Shown here: positions 12,005 to 21,989 of the stretch, one piece after another
How the letters are laid out: every line of letters begins with the position of its first letter
How positions within the stretch are numbered: position 1 is the first letter of the stretch
Assembly: GCA_034440575.1 (NCBI GenBank)
Contig: JAOTOL010001507.1
Location: 366,001 to 430,000 of the forward strand
Origin: Imbricaverruca yamaguchii
Taxonomy: Eukaryota; Arthropoda; Thecostraca; Neoverrucidae
Direction of reading: 5' to 3'
DNA: 64,000 nt
Notes under the pieces: model-generated
What the model was told of the DNA's origin: nothing
Seen by the model: the letters and a program-made list of their open reading frames with translations, nothing else
Databases searched by the model: none
Translations under genes and position numbers: made by a program

Positions 12005-12475
12005 CTAGTTTCCCTGAAGGACATGCTCGTATACTTTGCCTAACACATGGACCCCCTTCTCGGAAAAGTGCAAGCCATCCCTCTGATAGAGGTCCCACGA
12101 TGCATAAAACCTGCTCCACTCGTCTACAAATGTAAAACCTAGCTCATGGCAGAGCTTTCCTACCCTGACGTTAGCTGCCAGTGCCCTAGAGCTCCACTCA
12201 GGGGAGGCTCTAGCCCTAGGTAAAATTGCTGTTACAATGACTGTATTGGTACCCTTCAGGGTGGCCAGAAGGGCCCTGTACTCCCGCAGAAGCTCCTCAC
12301 TCCTAGTATGACCTATGTTATTTACCCCTACATGCACTATGACTGTGTTAAACTGGTGATCACTGGTGACCTGTGCCACCCCAGGTACCAGGTCCTTCAC
12401 CTTGGCACCAGGCCTGGTAATGCACCTCCTGTCCCTCCTACCTTTACAAAATACCCGCTCTAAATGTCGCACACG
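12005..12475 (-). pseudogene. CR1 ORF1 fragment, copy 2 (SGNH domain only)
   Basis: This is the C-terminal half of the 315-aa ORF1 of copy 1, starting at RVRHLERVF just after the GDS block. The GVNN and DGLHF blocks are kept. The coiled coil, basic linker and nucleophile serine are lost to 5' truncation. The remaining frame is open to its natural stop, 8 bp before the ORF2 start region as in copy 1. Confidence 0.82.
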
Positions 12476-12807
12476 AGTTGGGTTAGTACGGTGTTTCATA
12501 ATTTGGCTCCTCTACGTCCGCTGTTCCTCTGGGTAGCCATTTACGTTAGGTGTCGGAAGGCAAGTCGGGTCATCTACGTCCGACGGTTCCTCTGGGTAGT
12601 GGTTTTACGTTAAGCTAAGTATTATTTTTTTTCCTAAAGCAAGTCGGCTCATCTACCTCCGACGGCACCGCTAGGTAGCCAATTATTCCTAACTGGGAAG
12701 CAAATCGGCTCATGTACGTCCGACACCATGCGGGGATGGCTATTTACGTGTTTCCTACGAGTGTTTCGCGGTCATGTATTGCAAGTTGATGTAAACGTTG
12801 GTGGTGC

Positions 12808-13530
12808 CTAGAGAGCTCCTGCTAGTTCTGTGGCATACAGATATTCAAATAGCAATTGAATGAGTTCTGCGTGTTTGTCACCGAGAAGCGATGGAAGCGA
12901 TAGGGTGATGCCCTCTCTCTGGCAGAAGGCCTTAAGTGGTTGTCTCTGAGAGCTAAAGCTACTGCAGTCCAGCAGGATGTGGCCTATGCTTAACGTGGTG
13001 TTGCAGGTGTCGCAGTGAGGTGTTGTGTGTTGGTTATCCTCTAATCGAGGCTGTGTTAGTTTTGTGCAACCGGTTCTAAGTCTAGTGAGGATGACCTCTT
13101 TCTGTCGGTGAGACTGACTTGATGTGTTCCATGTGCCTATGGTTGGTTTTATTGCGTGGGCGTGGTTGGATTTGTGTTGTGTTGAGTTGTGTTGTGTCCA
13201 TGTGTTTTGTTGGTGTTGGCGAATGCGATGTTGTAGGAGTGCTTTGCAATCGTCTACCGAATATTCTACGCTGCGGTGGGTGTTCGATGCTAAGGCTTGC
13301 TTTGCGAGCCGGTCTGCTTCTTCGTTACTTGGGATGTTGGCGTGGCCCGGAATCCAGAGGAAGGAAAAGTTCATGTTTACGTTATGGGCCACGATTTGTT
13401 GGATTCGTTCAATGATGTGATGAGGACAGTCGTGGGTGTTGGTAATTGACTGTAGGACGGATTTGGAGTCTGAGCAAGTCACTACGCTTCTGACTTTTCG
13501 CTTAATGAGAGTGAAAATAGCGGACAGAAT
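12808..13530 (-). pseudogene. LINE-R ORF2 C-terminus: RNase H plus zinc-knuckle domain
   Basis: Order on the minus strand: a degraded start of RNase H (AIFTLIKRKVRSVVTCSDSKS, containing the second catalytic Asp), WIPGHANIPSNEEADRLAKQ (the final His and Asp motif of retroelement RNase H), then LTRLRTGCTKLTQPRL and a Cys-rich knuckle C-D-T-C...GHILLDC. RNase H removes the RNA strand after target-primed reverse transcription. The first catalytic residues are missing and the 5' edge runs into a 9-bp tandem repeat. The upstream reverse transcriptase is absent, so the copy is dead. The natural C-terminus is probably at 12808. Confidence 0.82.
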
Positions 13531-13560
13531 GGCCAGAATGGCCAGAATGGCCAGAATGGC
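13526..13560. repeat. 9-bp tandem repeat at the LINE-R 5' boundary
   Basis: About four copies of AGAATGGCC sit exactly at the truncated 5' end of LINE-R, against the GCGAGGTT target duplication. On the minus strand they read as a Leu-Ala-Ile repeat continuing the RNase H frame. They probably arose by slippage during or after insertion. Confidence 0.7.
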
Positions 13561-13659
13561 GAGGTTTGGCCTTGCTAACTCGATTAGTATGGCGGCAAAT
13601 TAGGAAAAACCGCAGGGGGTGGGCAGATATCTGCCCCACTCTGGATGTGCGCGGGTTAA

Positions 13660-15046
13660 GGTTCTCGAGCGCTCTCGACTAGATACTTAGTTCCACTATA
13701 GTGGAACTTCGTATACTATGTTCATGGTATACTATGGGCGACCATCCAGGTTCCAGCCTCCGACCGCCAGGCCATTCAGTGGGTGGCCTGCACCATCTCT
13801 GAACCACAAAACAAACTACTCGTTTAGCCAGCCACCACAGGCGGCCGGGCTGCCGGACCTCAGAAACTGAACATCAGCGTGGTGGCGCCATCGTCGAACC
13901 GGCACCGTTCAGTCTGCTCGACGACAATGCATGCGTTTGACACGTCAGTGGCGCTTTGGGATGTAGAACACCTGAAGCACTTTCCCACACCGCTACTACC
14001 TGAAGCAGTGGCGCAGCCGAGGATGTTTTTTTCGGAGGCACCGGAAGGGTGTTCCCTCTCGGGAGTATCCCTGTCCTTCTGATGGGGTGCAGCTACTTTG
14101 GTACCCATTAGAGGGGGGGGGGGGCTTTACAGAATGCAGAGGTCCCACGACGACAGTTGTGAGACAGTCTACAAGCTATAGGGGTGCCCCACATCGGCTG
14201 AGACCCAAACACCAGACTGAAGGGGTGCACCTACAACAGTTGGAATGCGCCTCTGGAGATTGTAGGAGTGCCCTACAACGGCTCACGTGCCCCTCTGTGC
14301 AGATTGCAGGAGTGCCGCAACGACTATGTAGCCCATGAAAATCTTGCGGCAAATGTAGGGAAGTTGTTTTCCTGGCTCGTAATGTATCGCGTAGACCTTG
14401 CTCGCGACAACTTGTCCGAAAATACAACTGTGGATACCTACACCTTATTGTTACGGATTATGAGCAAACGACACGGCGACGGCTTGCCGCACAACGACCT
14501 TAATGCCAGCAGTTGTCTCACACACACTGTCACATGTTCCTCTAAAGTTCTTAACTGATACAAAGTGTTTCTCGCGGCACAGTGACAGTAAGCCCTCCAA
14601 CCGCAGGCCCGCCCACCCAACCCCGTGTGGCAAGGACAGCTGCACGATCCCTCTCCATCGCCCTGGGGCTGTACCCTTTCGCACGTGGCACGTGGCCACG
14701 TGCCGATGCCACCTATCGCACCACCCATACTCAAGAGGGAGGGGCATGGTCGAAGCCACCCGGCCTGATATGTGCCACATGAACATCGTGTGCATGTCCC
14801 AGGCGCCGATCGGAGATGACACGGACACTGAGCATGTCCGAGTAATCAGCGTACCCAGTGAGTCCGAGTTCCATCGTGATGTAGCTGCCCGGACGCCGGC
14901 TGCAGCGAGCCGTTGCTATGGTAGCGGCGTGCCGATGCCGGACGTTGGGGGTGGAAGCTTCAGCCTGGAGGCTGGAGGCTGGAACCACAACAAGGTCCCG
15001 ACAAGTCAGAACACATACAGGTGCACTCATGCACATACATACATAC
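13660..15046. other. Unassigned sequence; 20-bp palindrome and loose repeats
   Basis: No gene is recognised. A perfect 20-bp palindrome (AGTTCCACTATAGTGGAACT) is at 13689-13708. From about 14150 to 14330 there is a loose series of units with TGCMCCTMCAACAG/TGCCCTACAACGG-like cores, probably an old tandem array. Several overlapping open frames exist on both strands in this GC-rich stretch, but none shows a protein motif. Confidence 0.4.
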
Positions 15047-15070
15047 GGGTTAGGTTAGGTTAGGTTAGGT
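15047..15070 (+). repeat. Interstitial (TTAGG)n telomere-like repeat
   Basis: About four and a half units of GGTTA (TTAGG in register) lie between short CA-rich, CATACATA-type microsatellites. TTAGG is the canonical arthropod telomere repeat. So short a run could also arise by chance or slippage. Confidence 0.7.
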
Positions 15071-15279
15071 GCAATCACACACGAACACACATAACGGTGC
15101 AGTCACACACATGCATACATAGGGGCAGTCATAAGTTTGCTCCTCGGTTCTTACTAAAGGGACAGCCGGAAATTAACATGGTTAGGCGGAGTTCCCCCAA
15201 GGCAGTGGGAAGCAATCACGAAAGTTCTCTGCAGGGTGGTGGCGACTGTACCCATAGCTGCGGCTCGCCACCTAGTGGT

Positions 15280-15750
15280 GCCTCTCTCGTGTGTGTAGGG
15301 GAAGAGGTGACAGCGCCACTGACTGTACCACTGACACCCAGTGGTGCCGCTCTCGTGTGTGTAGGGGAAGAGGCGACAGCACCACTGACTCCACCGCTGA
15401 CACCGAGTGGCGCCGCTCTCGTGTGTGTAGGGGAAGAGGCGACAGCGCCACTGACTGCACCACTGACACCCAGTGGTGCCGCTCTCGTGTGTGTAGGGGA
15501 AGAGGCGACAACGCCACTGACTCCACCGCTGACACCCAGTGGTGCCGCTCTCGTGTGTGTAGGGGAAGAGGCGACAGCGCCACTGACTCCACCGCTGACA
15601 CCCAGTGGTGCCGCTCTCGTGTGTGTAGGGGAAGAGGCGACAACGCCACTGACTCCACCGCTGACACCCAGTGGCGCCGCTCTAGTGTGTGTAGGGGAAG
15701 AGGCGACAGCACCACTGACGGCACCACTGACACCCAGTGGTGCCGCTCTA
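15280..15750 (+). repeat. 66-bp minisatellite, about seven units
   Basis: The unit starts GTGTGTAGGGGAAGAGG; starts at 15291 and 15357 give the 66-bp period. Because 66 is a multiple of 3 and the units lack stops, long frames stay open on both strands: 15097-15807 on the plus strand encodes a 22-residue repeat (ALVCVGEEATAPLTPPLTP plus SGA), and 15272-15733 is open on the minus strand. I see no start context, signal peptide or known fold, so I treat this as a tandem repeat and not as a gene. Confidence 0.88.
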
Positions 15751-15823
15751 ATGCCGACTCGGACCGGGTCGCCGCCGCTGCTGCCTCAGTCCAGGGCTCG
15801 TAGTTAGCGGCCGTCAGACTACC

Positions 15824-16027
15824 GCAGCATCACAGTGTTGACGGCTGTCACACCACCGCAGCGTCACGGTGTTTACGACAGTCATGTCATCGCAGCGTCA
15901 CGGTGTTTACGACGGTCATGTCAGCGCAGTGTCACGGTGTTGACAGCCGTCACACCAGCGCAGCGTCACGGTGTTTACGACAGTCATGTCATCGCAGCGT
16001 CACGGTGGTGACGAAGGTCACACTCCC
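15824..16027 (+). repeat. 34-bp minisatellite, six units
   Basis: Units begin GCAGCGTCACGGTGTTTACG and repeat every 34 bp. Two unit types are mixed: one ends in a GACAGTCATGTCATC form and the other in a GGCTGTCACACCACC form. The array abuts the 3' side of the degenerate LINE-L piece that follows. Confidence 0.8.
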
Positions 16028-16049
16028 GGAGCACTAGGGTAGCGGCAGC

Positions 16050-17560
16050 TGACACTCGGCCGCCAGCGTCGGCGGCCGTCCACAGCACCTGTGATCTTGT
16101 CTGACCGGCCGAGTGCAGCCGGATAACGTTACAGGTCCACAGCCTGCAGGGGGCCGGCAGCCGTTCGTCAGGTAATCAGAGGTCAGAAGCGTCGCGAGCC
16201 GGGGCGCACGCGCCACCTCTGATCGCAGGCTGGCGACGTGGTCGGCTTCGGTTGTGCTACTCAGACGGCCGGTGTCGCCGATAGCAGCCACGGTGACATC
16301 TTGCGAACGGTGGGTAGACGACAGGAGCACCACGGCGGCGCCCCAGGACAGGCGGCGATCCCTGCCGCAGTTCCGGAGAGCACACCGACAAATCCGATTA
16401 CGTCAAAACTCAGCCGGATCATACCCACACTGATGCCGTCCTCCCGCAGGCGGATGAGCTGTTCATGCCGAACACGATGGCGCGCATCTCTAGAGGGACA
16501 GACACTAGGCAAAATGGACAAGCACCCACTCGCAGCAAACGACAGGCCAGGCTCGGGGAGCCATTCTGAACAGCAACCTTGCCAGCAATGTGTGGTCCAA
16601 CGCCAACGGAATGATCGTTTCGCTGGTCAGGCGTAGCGTTAGGAGTCCTATGATGCCACATGGCATCGCCCACGGTGGACTTAATGCACCGCCATATGCC
16701 CCCTTGTCCGCTCTACTGGATACGCTTCTGCACATCGTCAAGGGTATCGCGTCGAATGGCAGAGCGCACCTATCTATTGAGCTCGCTGTAAGCAGCAAAT
16801 CCCTGGCCTCAGTAACGCAGCACCTCCCGGCGGAGGGTCATGATATCTCTGGTTCTTCCAGAGAACGCTGGGGCGCTAGGGTTTCGAATGCGCAGCAACG
16901 TCCTAACTTGAGCACTTTGGTCAAAAATCGGTAAAACGCGACACAGAAAGGCGTTCCACTTCAACGTGACCGTCTGTAAATAAAACACCTTCCACCAATC
17001 CACACACATCAGGTCACGATATATGGCAGTTTGGTGAATGCGGCGCAAGCTACGAGATTGTACGGTGCGACGCGCAGGACGGTAGCGAGGAACATCGATA
17101 TAAACGCGAACAAATTTGTGTGGGATAAAGTGGCAAACTCGCGAACCACAGCGTGTGACGAGAAGATTCGCAACACAAACATCCAGCAGAGAACCACTTG
17201 AATAAGTAGGTCTCATTGCAAGTTGATATCGCGAGTGTTCAGACAAAAAATGTTAAACATATTTTTCTCAAGGTCACCATCGGGCTTTGTAAAATCTCAA
17301 TTTAGGACGCCGCACGTAATCACTTTACACGAAGGGTGATCGATGCAAAGTCGTTCGTACTGGGACTCTAGCTCGGAGAAGTCCGCCTTGAAGTCTGCAA
17401 CATTGCGCCGGGGAGGGCGGTAGACTGTGCCGAGGATGAACCTCTGCTTGCCATCCGGCTTCACCACGGTCCACAGTAACTCGAGCCTGCTGTTGGGACG
17501 TGGTTACACAGTCACTGAACGGCGTCACGCTTATACCGTCCCTGACGGCCACGTCTGGAC
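16050..17560 (-). pseudogene. LINE-L copy 2, degenerate endonuclease to fingers fragment
   Basis: On the minus strand the order is: endonuclease (17275-17560, reading LLWTVVKPDGKQRF then VYRPPRRNVADFKADFSELE, matching LINE-L copy 1 residue by residue), PTYSSGSLLD (about 17200), the linker VTLKWNAF...RIRNPSAP (about 16850-16980), and CRLLRVGACPF...MRAIVFGMNSSSACG (about 16430-16560), which leads into the reverse-transcriptase fingers. Frames change at least three times and stops are frequent. Homology fades below about 16230. It lies head to head with LINE-L copy 1. Confidence 0.75.
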
Positions 17561-17564
17561 CCCT

Positions 17565-20500
17565 GGACAGTCGCTCGCGCTCCGCTCCCGGGGTCGGGTC
17601 GCGGCGCCGGCGCTCCTCGCCCGACCCGTGCCTCTAGTGCTAGTCCTTGTGTGTTTGGGGTGCGACGTGCGAACGTGAGCAGGTTTGAGTGGTGTTCGGC
17701 CCGGCTCCGCTTCGAGAGGCGATCCTGCCGGAAGACGAAGCATCATCGTCTTTGGTACCATCATGGGACTGATGTGTTTTCCCAGCCATCGAGACATACT
17801 GCGGCTTGTTGTGCTGCTGGCTGTGGTGCGTGTCATCGTGCTGGTCGCGGCCCCTGCTGTTCGCCTGCCCCCGCCTGGTGTCCGGCACTCGATTCCCACC
17901 GGTGACCTTGGAAGCGGCGGCACATCGCTGGGTGACCGCGTGCCCGCCGGCATTGGGTCAGCGATGCCAGGCGGCCTATCAGCGAACTCCGGCCGCCACC
18001 CTCGCCGGCGCAGGCGCGGCAGGCGCGCGCCTGGCGCGAGGAAGCGAGGGAGCAAAGGCGCCCAACGCCGACAGAGGAACCTATGGCCAGCTCCCAGTTC
18101 AAGACTCAACATTTGCGTGATGAACATCCAAAGCATTAAGCCAAAATTACTGGAAATGTCTGAAGTACTACATCGATACAAGTATGACATCATATGCCTG
18201 GCCGAAACCTGGCTGAAGCCTGCGACGCCCAACAGATTGCTGCTACTGCCTGGGTACTAGTTGTACTGGGCCGATCGTCCCGACGGGCGAGGGTACGGAG
18301 GAGTGGCACTGGCCGCCAGGGAAGGTACCAACGCGTCTCCGCTGAAAATCACAACGGCTGTCAACCATCCCAACAGCAAGCTGGAGACGTTGTGGATGTT
18401 GGTTAAACCAGACAGCAAGCGCCAATTCTTCATCTGCACCGCATATCGTCCACCGAGACGGAATCTGACCGACTTGAAAGCGGACTTTGTAGACCTAGAA
18501 GCACAATTCCAGCGTGTTATTGTTGACTATCCGAAGTCCAAACTTTTTATTTGCGGAGATTTAAATTGTGACTTGCGGAAACCAGACTCGGACCAAGGTA
18601 GGCGTGTGCTGTCTAATTTTATTTTTGATTACTCGCTATTTCAGTGTGTGACCTCGCCCACCTATTCAACTGGCTCTCTCCTTGACGTAGTTATCACCAA
18701 CTGTCGTGACACTGTGTAGCACTGCCGTACACAATTTTGTCATTTTAGTCCGCATATATTCGTTCGTTTTTCTGTGATGTGCCCAGATCCAGACCGAGCG
18801 GCGCCACCGTTCGCACGCGTTGCTTTCGCCGTACTGATCCGAATGCTTTGCTTTACGATCTTTGTTTGGCTGACTGGAGTTCTGTTTTTAATTCTCCCCC
18901 CGTCACGCTCAAGTGGGACTGTTTTCTGGACATCTTTTTGCCCATCATTGACATCCATGCTCCCATCAGGACTGTTAGAATCAGGAACCCTAGCGCCCCG
19001 GTCGTATCAGATGGAACTAAAGCTTTAATGTGTCGCCGCCGTGGTGCGCTGACCGCTTATGGGCACCAGTCCACGGAGTACAGGGACGCCAACCGAGCTG
19101 TACGATCGGCGATTAGATGTGATAGCCGGAACGACGTTGAGCGGCGAATCCGGGAAGATGAGCAGAGGTCAATATGGCGCCATGTCAGGTCGTTTGTCGG
19201 CGGCAAGCAGGCCATTCGTAAGCTGCCCGACGCGACAGTTGATGACCTTAACCGATTTTTTTGTCCGCGTGGGCCCGTGCGTGGCTGACGAGGTTAGGAG
19301 TATGGGAGCGACGCCGAATATCTCCTGCCGTTTGCCGCGTGTCGGTGCCTGTGCGTTCACCCTGGAGTCGTTGTCGCTATCCTAGCTGCGAGCCATCGTC
19401 TTCGGGATGAGCGGGTCGTCGGTCTGTGGCGAGGACGGCATCAGAATCCACATGTTCAGGGTGTGCTTCGACTCGTTAGGTGAGGTGCTCCTGCATTTGG
19501 TCAATTCCAGCATTACCCAATCCGATGTTCCTGGTTCTTGGAAGCACTCCCTCGTCCATCCCATCTTCAAGTCCGGTGCTCCCTGTAACCCTTCCAATTT
19601 CCGTCCTATCTCCATCGTCCCCGTCATTGCGACAATTGTAGAGAGTGCCGTCCACCAGCAACTCTACAATTACCTGTCCGCTAACCACCTCCTCTCCCAA
19701 ACTCAGCACGGCTTCCGTCCTCGTCACTCGACGGAAACCGCTCTGACCTCCATCTCTGACCAGATCCTATCCGCATGTGACCATGGAAAGGTGTCCCTTC
19801 TCTGCCTGCTGGATTTGAGCAAGTGCTTTGATGTGATAGATCACTCAAAACTCCTGTCAAAATTAAGTCTCCACAGCATCGATACTTCCTGGTTTTAGGC
19901 ATATCTTCAGAACCACACCCAGAGTGTCAGCCTTACTGACAGTCTGGGTGTCGTCCACATATCTGACCCGTTGCCCAACAGCATCGGCGTTTTTCAAGGA
20001 TCATCTCTCGGAACTCTCCTCTACTGCGTCTTCGCCAACGACCTCAGCCTGTTCGCCGAATGTGCAGTAGTTGTTCAATACGCCGACGACACCCAAATTT
20101 TGGTCAGTGGTAAGAAATCTCAAATTAAAAATGTTGTCACTCATATGGAAACAGTTCTGGCCTCCCTCGATATCTGGTTTCGAGCAAATGGACTGAAAAT
20201 TAACGTAGGCAAGACACAGCTGATGATGTTGGGCAGCCACAAACTCTGCGTGCCTTACCGGATGTCACAGTGAAATTTCGCGATCACCATCTACCCACCA
20301 TTTCGAAATGCAAAAATATCGGTCTTATTTTCGATCGCTCTCTCAGCTGTGACTCGCACGTCTCAGAATTGACTCGGAGTTGTTTTGGAGTTCTGGGTGG
20401 TCTGTCGCATCTGAGGGGGCACCTTCCACCTGCCGTCATCTCCGCGCTGGTCAATGCTCTGATCTTCTCGCAGATCCGCTACTGTATTTCTGTGTATGGT

Positions 20501-21115
20501 AACGGAGGAAAAAAGAACCTATCTCGCATTAAAAAAATTATAAACTATTCAGCAAAGGTAATTTTCGGCCGCAAAAAGTTTGACCACGTTTCGGATCTGC
20601 TGAGGAGGCTGGGCTGGCTCAGCGCGGAGAACCTGGCGAGTTATCACACCCTTCGCCTCATACACAAGGTGCGTCTCCATGGTGAGCCAGAGTCACTGGC
20701 TGACGATCTCACCGCCATGGCGGAGATTCGTGACCGGACCACCCGTCAAGACAACAACTTGTATGTCCCCCGGTCCCGCATCGAGATGGGGAAGAGCCGC
20801 TTTAGTTCCAGAGCACCACACATGTACAACTCACTGCCACCTGAGCTGACGCGACTTCCCGTGTCGATCTTTGGTCGCCACCTACGGGAGTATCTACTTG
20901 ACGTGCCGCCCGTGCCGGACTGATAGACTGCTCGACTTGCTGTTATTATTATTATTATTTTTAAAAAATGTATTTATTTAACTTGTATTCTGTGATTTTG
21001 ACCCTTTTTTACCTTTTGTGCTGTGTTGTTTTATCTATTTGACGCGATGTCGTAATAGCCACAAGTCAATTGTGGATGACCTCAAAAAAGTCTGTCTGTC
21101 TGTCTGTCTGACTGT
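17565..21115 (+). mobile_element. LINE-L copy 1 (L2/CR1/Jockey-like non-LTR element)
   Basis: It spans a GC-rich 5' region, a decayed ORF2 (17685-20923), an ATT-rich 3' UTR and a (GTCT)n tail near 21089-21112. The reverse transcriptase resembles the L2/CR1/Jockey group (LLCLLDLSKCFDVIDH, QGSSLGTLL, YADD), and no RNase H is seen. Two other pieces of the family flank it in the opposite orientation. The 5' end is placed where the GC-rich leader becomes similar to the reverse complement of 21800-21900. Confidence 0.8.
17685..20923 (+). pseudogene. LINE-L ORF2: endonuclease plus reverse transcriptase, several breaks
   Basis: Endonuclease motifs: VMNIQSIKPK (about 18120), LAETWLKP (about 18200), FICGDLNCD (about 18550) and PTYSTGSLLD. 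A nonsense TAG interrupts it at 18258-18260; the frame continues to 18719, then moves to 18779-19288 (linker with RNPSAPVVSDGTKALM), back to the 19059 frame, and after another stop into the fingers (ESAVHQQLYNYL). Palm LLCLLDLSKCFDVIDH ends at an in-frame TAG (19896-19898). QGSSLGTLL and the YADD box (20079-20090) follow in the same frame. A frameshift near 20240-20265 leads to the thumb and C-terminus (to 20923). At least five disabling changes, so it is inactive, yet the whole domain order is legible. Confidence 0.82.
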
Positions 21116-21119
21116 CCGG

Positions 21120-21900
21120 CCTGTCCGCTCGGTAGAGTTGATAGCCAGCATTAAGCCAGCAAACGGTTTGGCGTGTCAGGCTTAAGCCAGGTCTCGTTAA
21201 GTGTCATGGCATCATACTTGAGTTGATTGTGCTCCAGAGACAACTCGAGCAATTTCGGCTTCAGACTCTGGATGTTTATGTGACCAAACAGTAGAACAGA
21301 CTTGCCTCTCGCACGACAATCCCACCGATGCGCCCCTCTGCTCCCTCGATGCCGGGCTCCGGGCGCGCGTCCGCCAAGCCTGGTCCTGCTGCGTGGGCGG
21401 ACGCCCGGATCAGCTGGGTGGACGCCCCGGACGGGCAGCCCGAGGCCATCACTTGGTCAGCTGGTAACCGGCCACGGCCGACCTCAAGGTCGTCCGGACC
21501 GCCACTGCTCCCGCGCTGACGGCCGGCCGACCGCAGCGGACGACTCACGGCCACGACAATAACCTCCAGGGCATGCCGCACAGCGACGAGGACGAGCGAG
21601 ATCACGATGAGATGACAGCATGGTGATGATGCAGAAGAAGGTAGCAGTCACGCAAGGATGTAATGGCAACAGACTCGCTCCCTCACCAGAATCAGGTCCG
21701 TCGTCGCCGAGGCCGACGAGGCGTTCGAGTCGGAGCGATCAATCGCGATGGTTGCAGATAAGTTCCAAGCCGCTCCATACTCATTCGCAGAAGCATACGG
21801 AAACACTCAGTCCGGCGCGATCGGCGGGAGCAGGCGGGTGGGAGCGGCGGAGCCGCGTCCGGTCGGGGGAGCGGCGCGCGAGCAACTCGAAATCAGGAAA
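21120..21900 (-). pseudogene. LINE-L copy 3, 5' portion and endonuclease start
   Basis: On the minus strand, 21120-21300 reads HINIQSLKPKLLELS, then LNETWLKPDTPNRLL, the start of the LINE-L endonuclease. Upstream (21300-21680) it matches the GC-rich leader of copy 1, including the SSHRD segment. The GC-rich stretch to about 21900 also resembles the copy 1 start. It begins immediately after the (GTCT)n tail of copy 1, so two 3'-to-5' oriented pieces abut. Stops and frame changes make it non-functional. Confidence 0.7.
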
Positions 21901-21989
21901 TTGTTGACTGCAGCCTCTTCTTTTCCTCATCTTTTGAGCCTGCTGAAGCCATCTCTCCGGAATATCTGGTCCTCTTTGTGAAAAATGAG

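Larger units (their letters stand above)
9208..12475 (-). mobile_element. CR1-like retrotransposon, copy 2, 5'-truncated, 3' deletion
   Basis: This minus-strand copy is flanked by AGTTGG (9202-9207 and 12476-12481). LINE-R copy 2 has a single uninterrupted AGTTGG at 61375-61380, so this is a clean insertion. The 5' end is truncated inside ORF1 at the SGNH block (just after the GDS codons). At the 3' end the ORF2 sequence stops at the codons for FKFVN and joins directly to the TCTTTATG-type tail. About 340 bp that copy 1 has here (end of ORF2 and 3' UTR) is missing. Confidence 0.88.
8743..13558 (-). mobile_element. LINE-R, copy 1: 5'-truncated RNase H-bearing retrotransposon
   Basis: This is the 3' part of a non-LTR element on the minus strand. 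It holds the end of an RNase H and zinc-knuckle ORF (12808-13530) and a long 3' UTR ending in a C-run (G-run at 8743-8754 on the plus strand). GCGAGGTT flanks both sides (8735-8742 and 13559-13566), an 8-bp target duplication in family C sequence. CR1 copy 2 is inserted in its 3' UTR. A second LINE-R copy at 60906-63335 aligns along the UTR and ORF end and lacks the CR1 insertion. RNase H places it among I/R1/LOA-type LINEs; I cannot narrow the clade. Confidence 0.75.
6968..13659 (-). mobile_element. Family C TTAA element, copy 1, split by two insertions
   Basis: The left end is TTAA (6968-6971) followed by CACTCGCAA, and the right end is TTAA (13656-13659) preceded by the inverted terminus. 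The GGGCAGATATCTGCCC palindrome (13620-13635) lies just inside the right end, and a degraded form lies inside the left end. The body is the reverse complement of the copy at 40130-41138. Two insertions interrupt it: a family B element (7335-8189) and a LINE-R copy (8743-13558). Without them the element would be about 1 kb. It has no transposase frame, so it is non-autonomous. TTAA target duplications are typical of piggyBac-type (also Kolobok) transposition; the superfamily is an inference. Confidence 0.72.

Noticed and set aside
13119..13420. Two overlapping plus-strand frames of 98 codons
   Set aside because: They are antisense shadows of the LINE-R RNase H domain, whose motifs are unambiguous on the minus strand.
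15824..16027. CRISPR-like regular repeat
   Set aside because: The 34-bp units are contiguous without unique spacers and the context is eukaryotic. The 47-bp and 66-bp arrays fail for the same reason.
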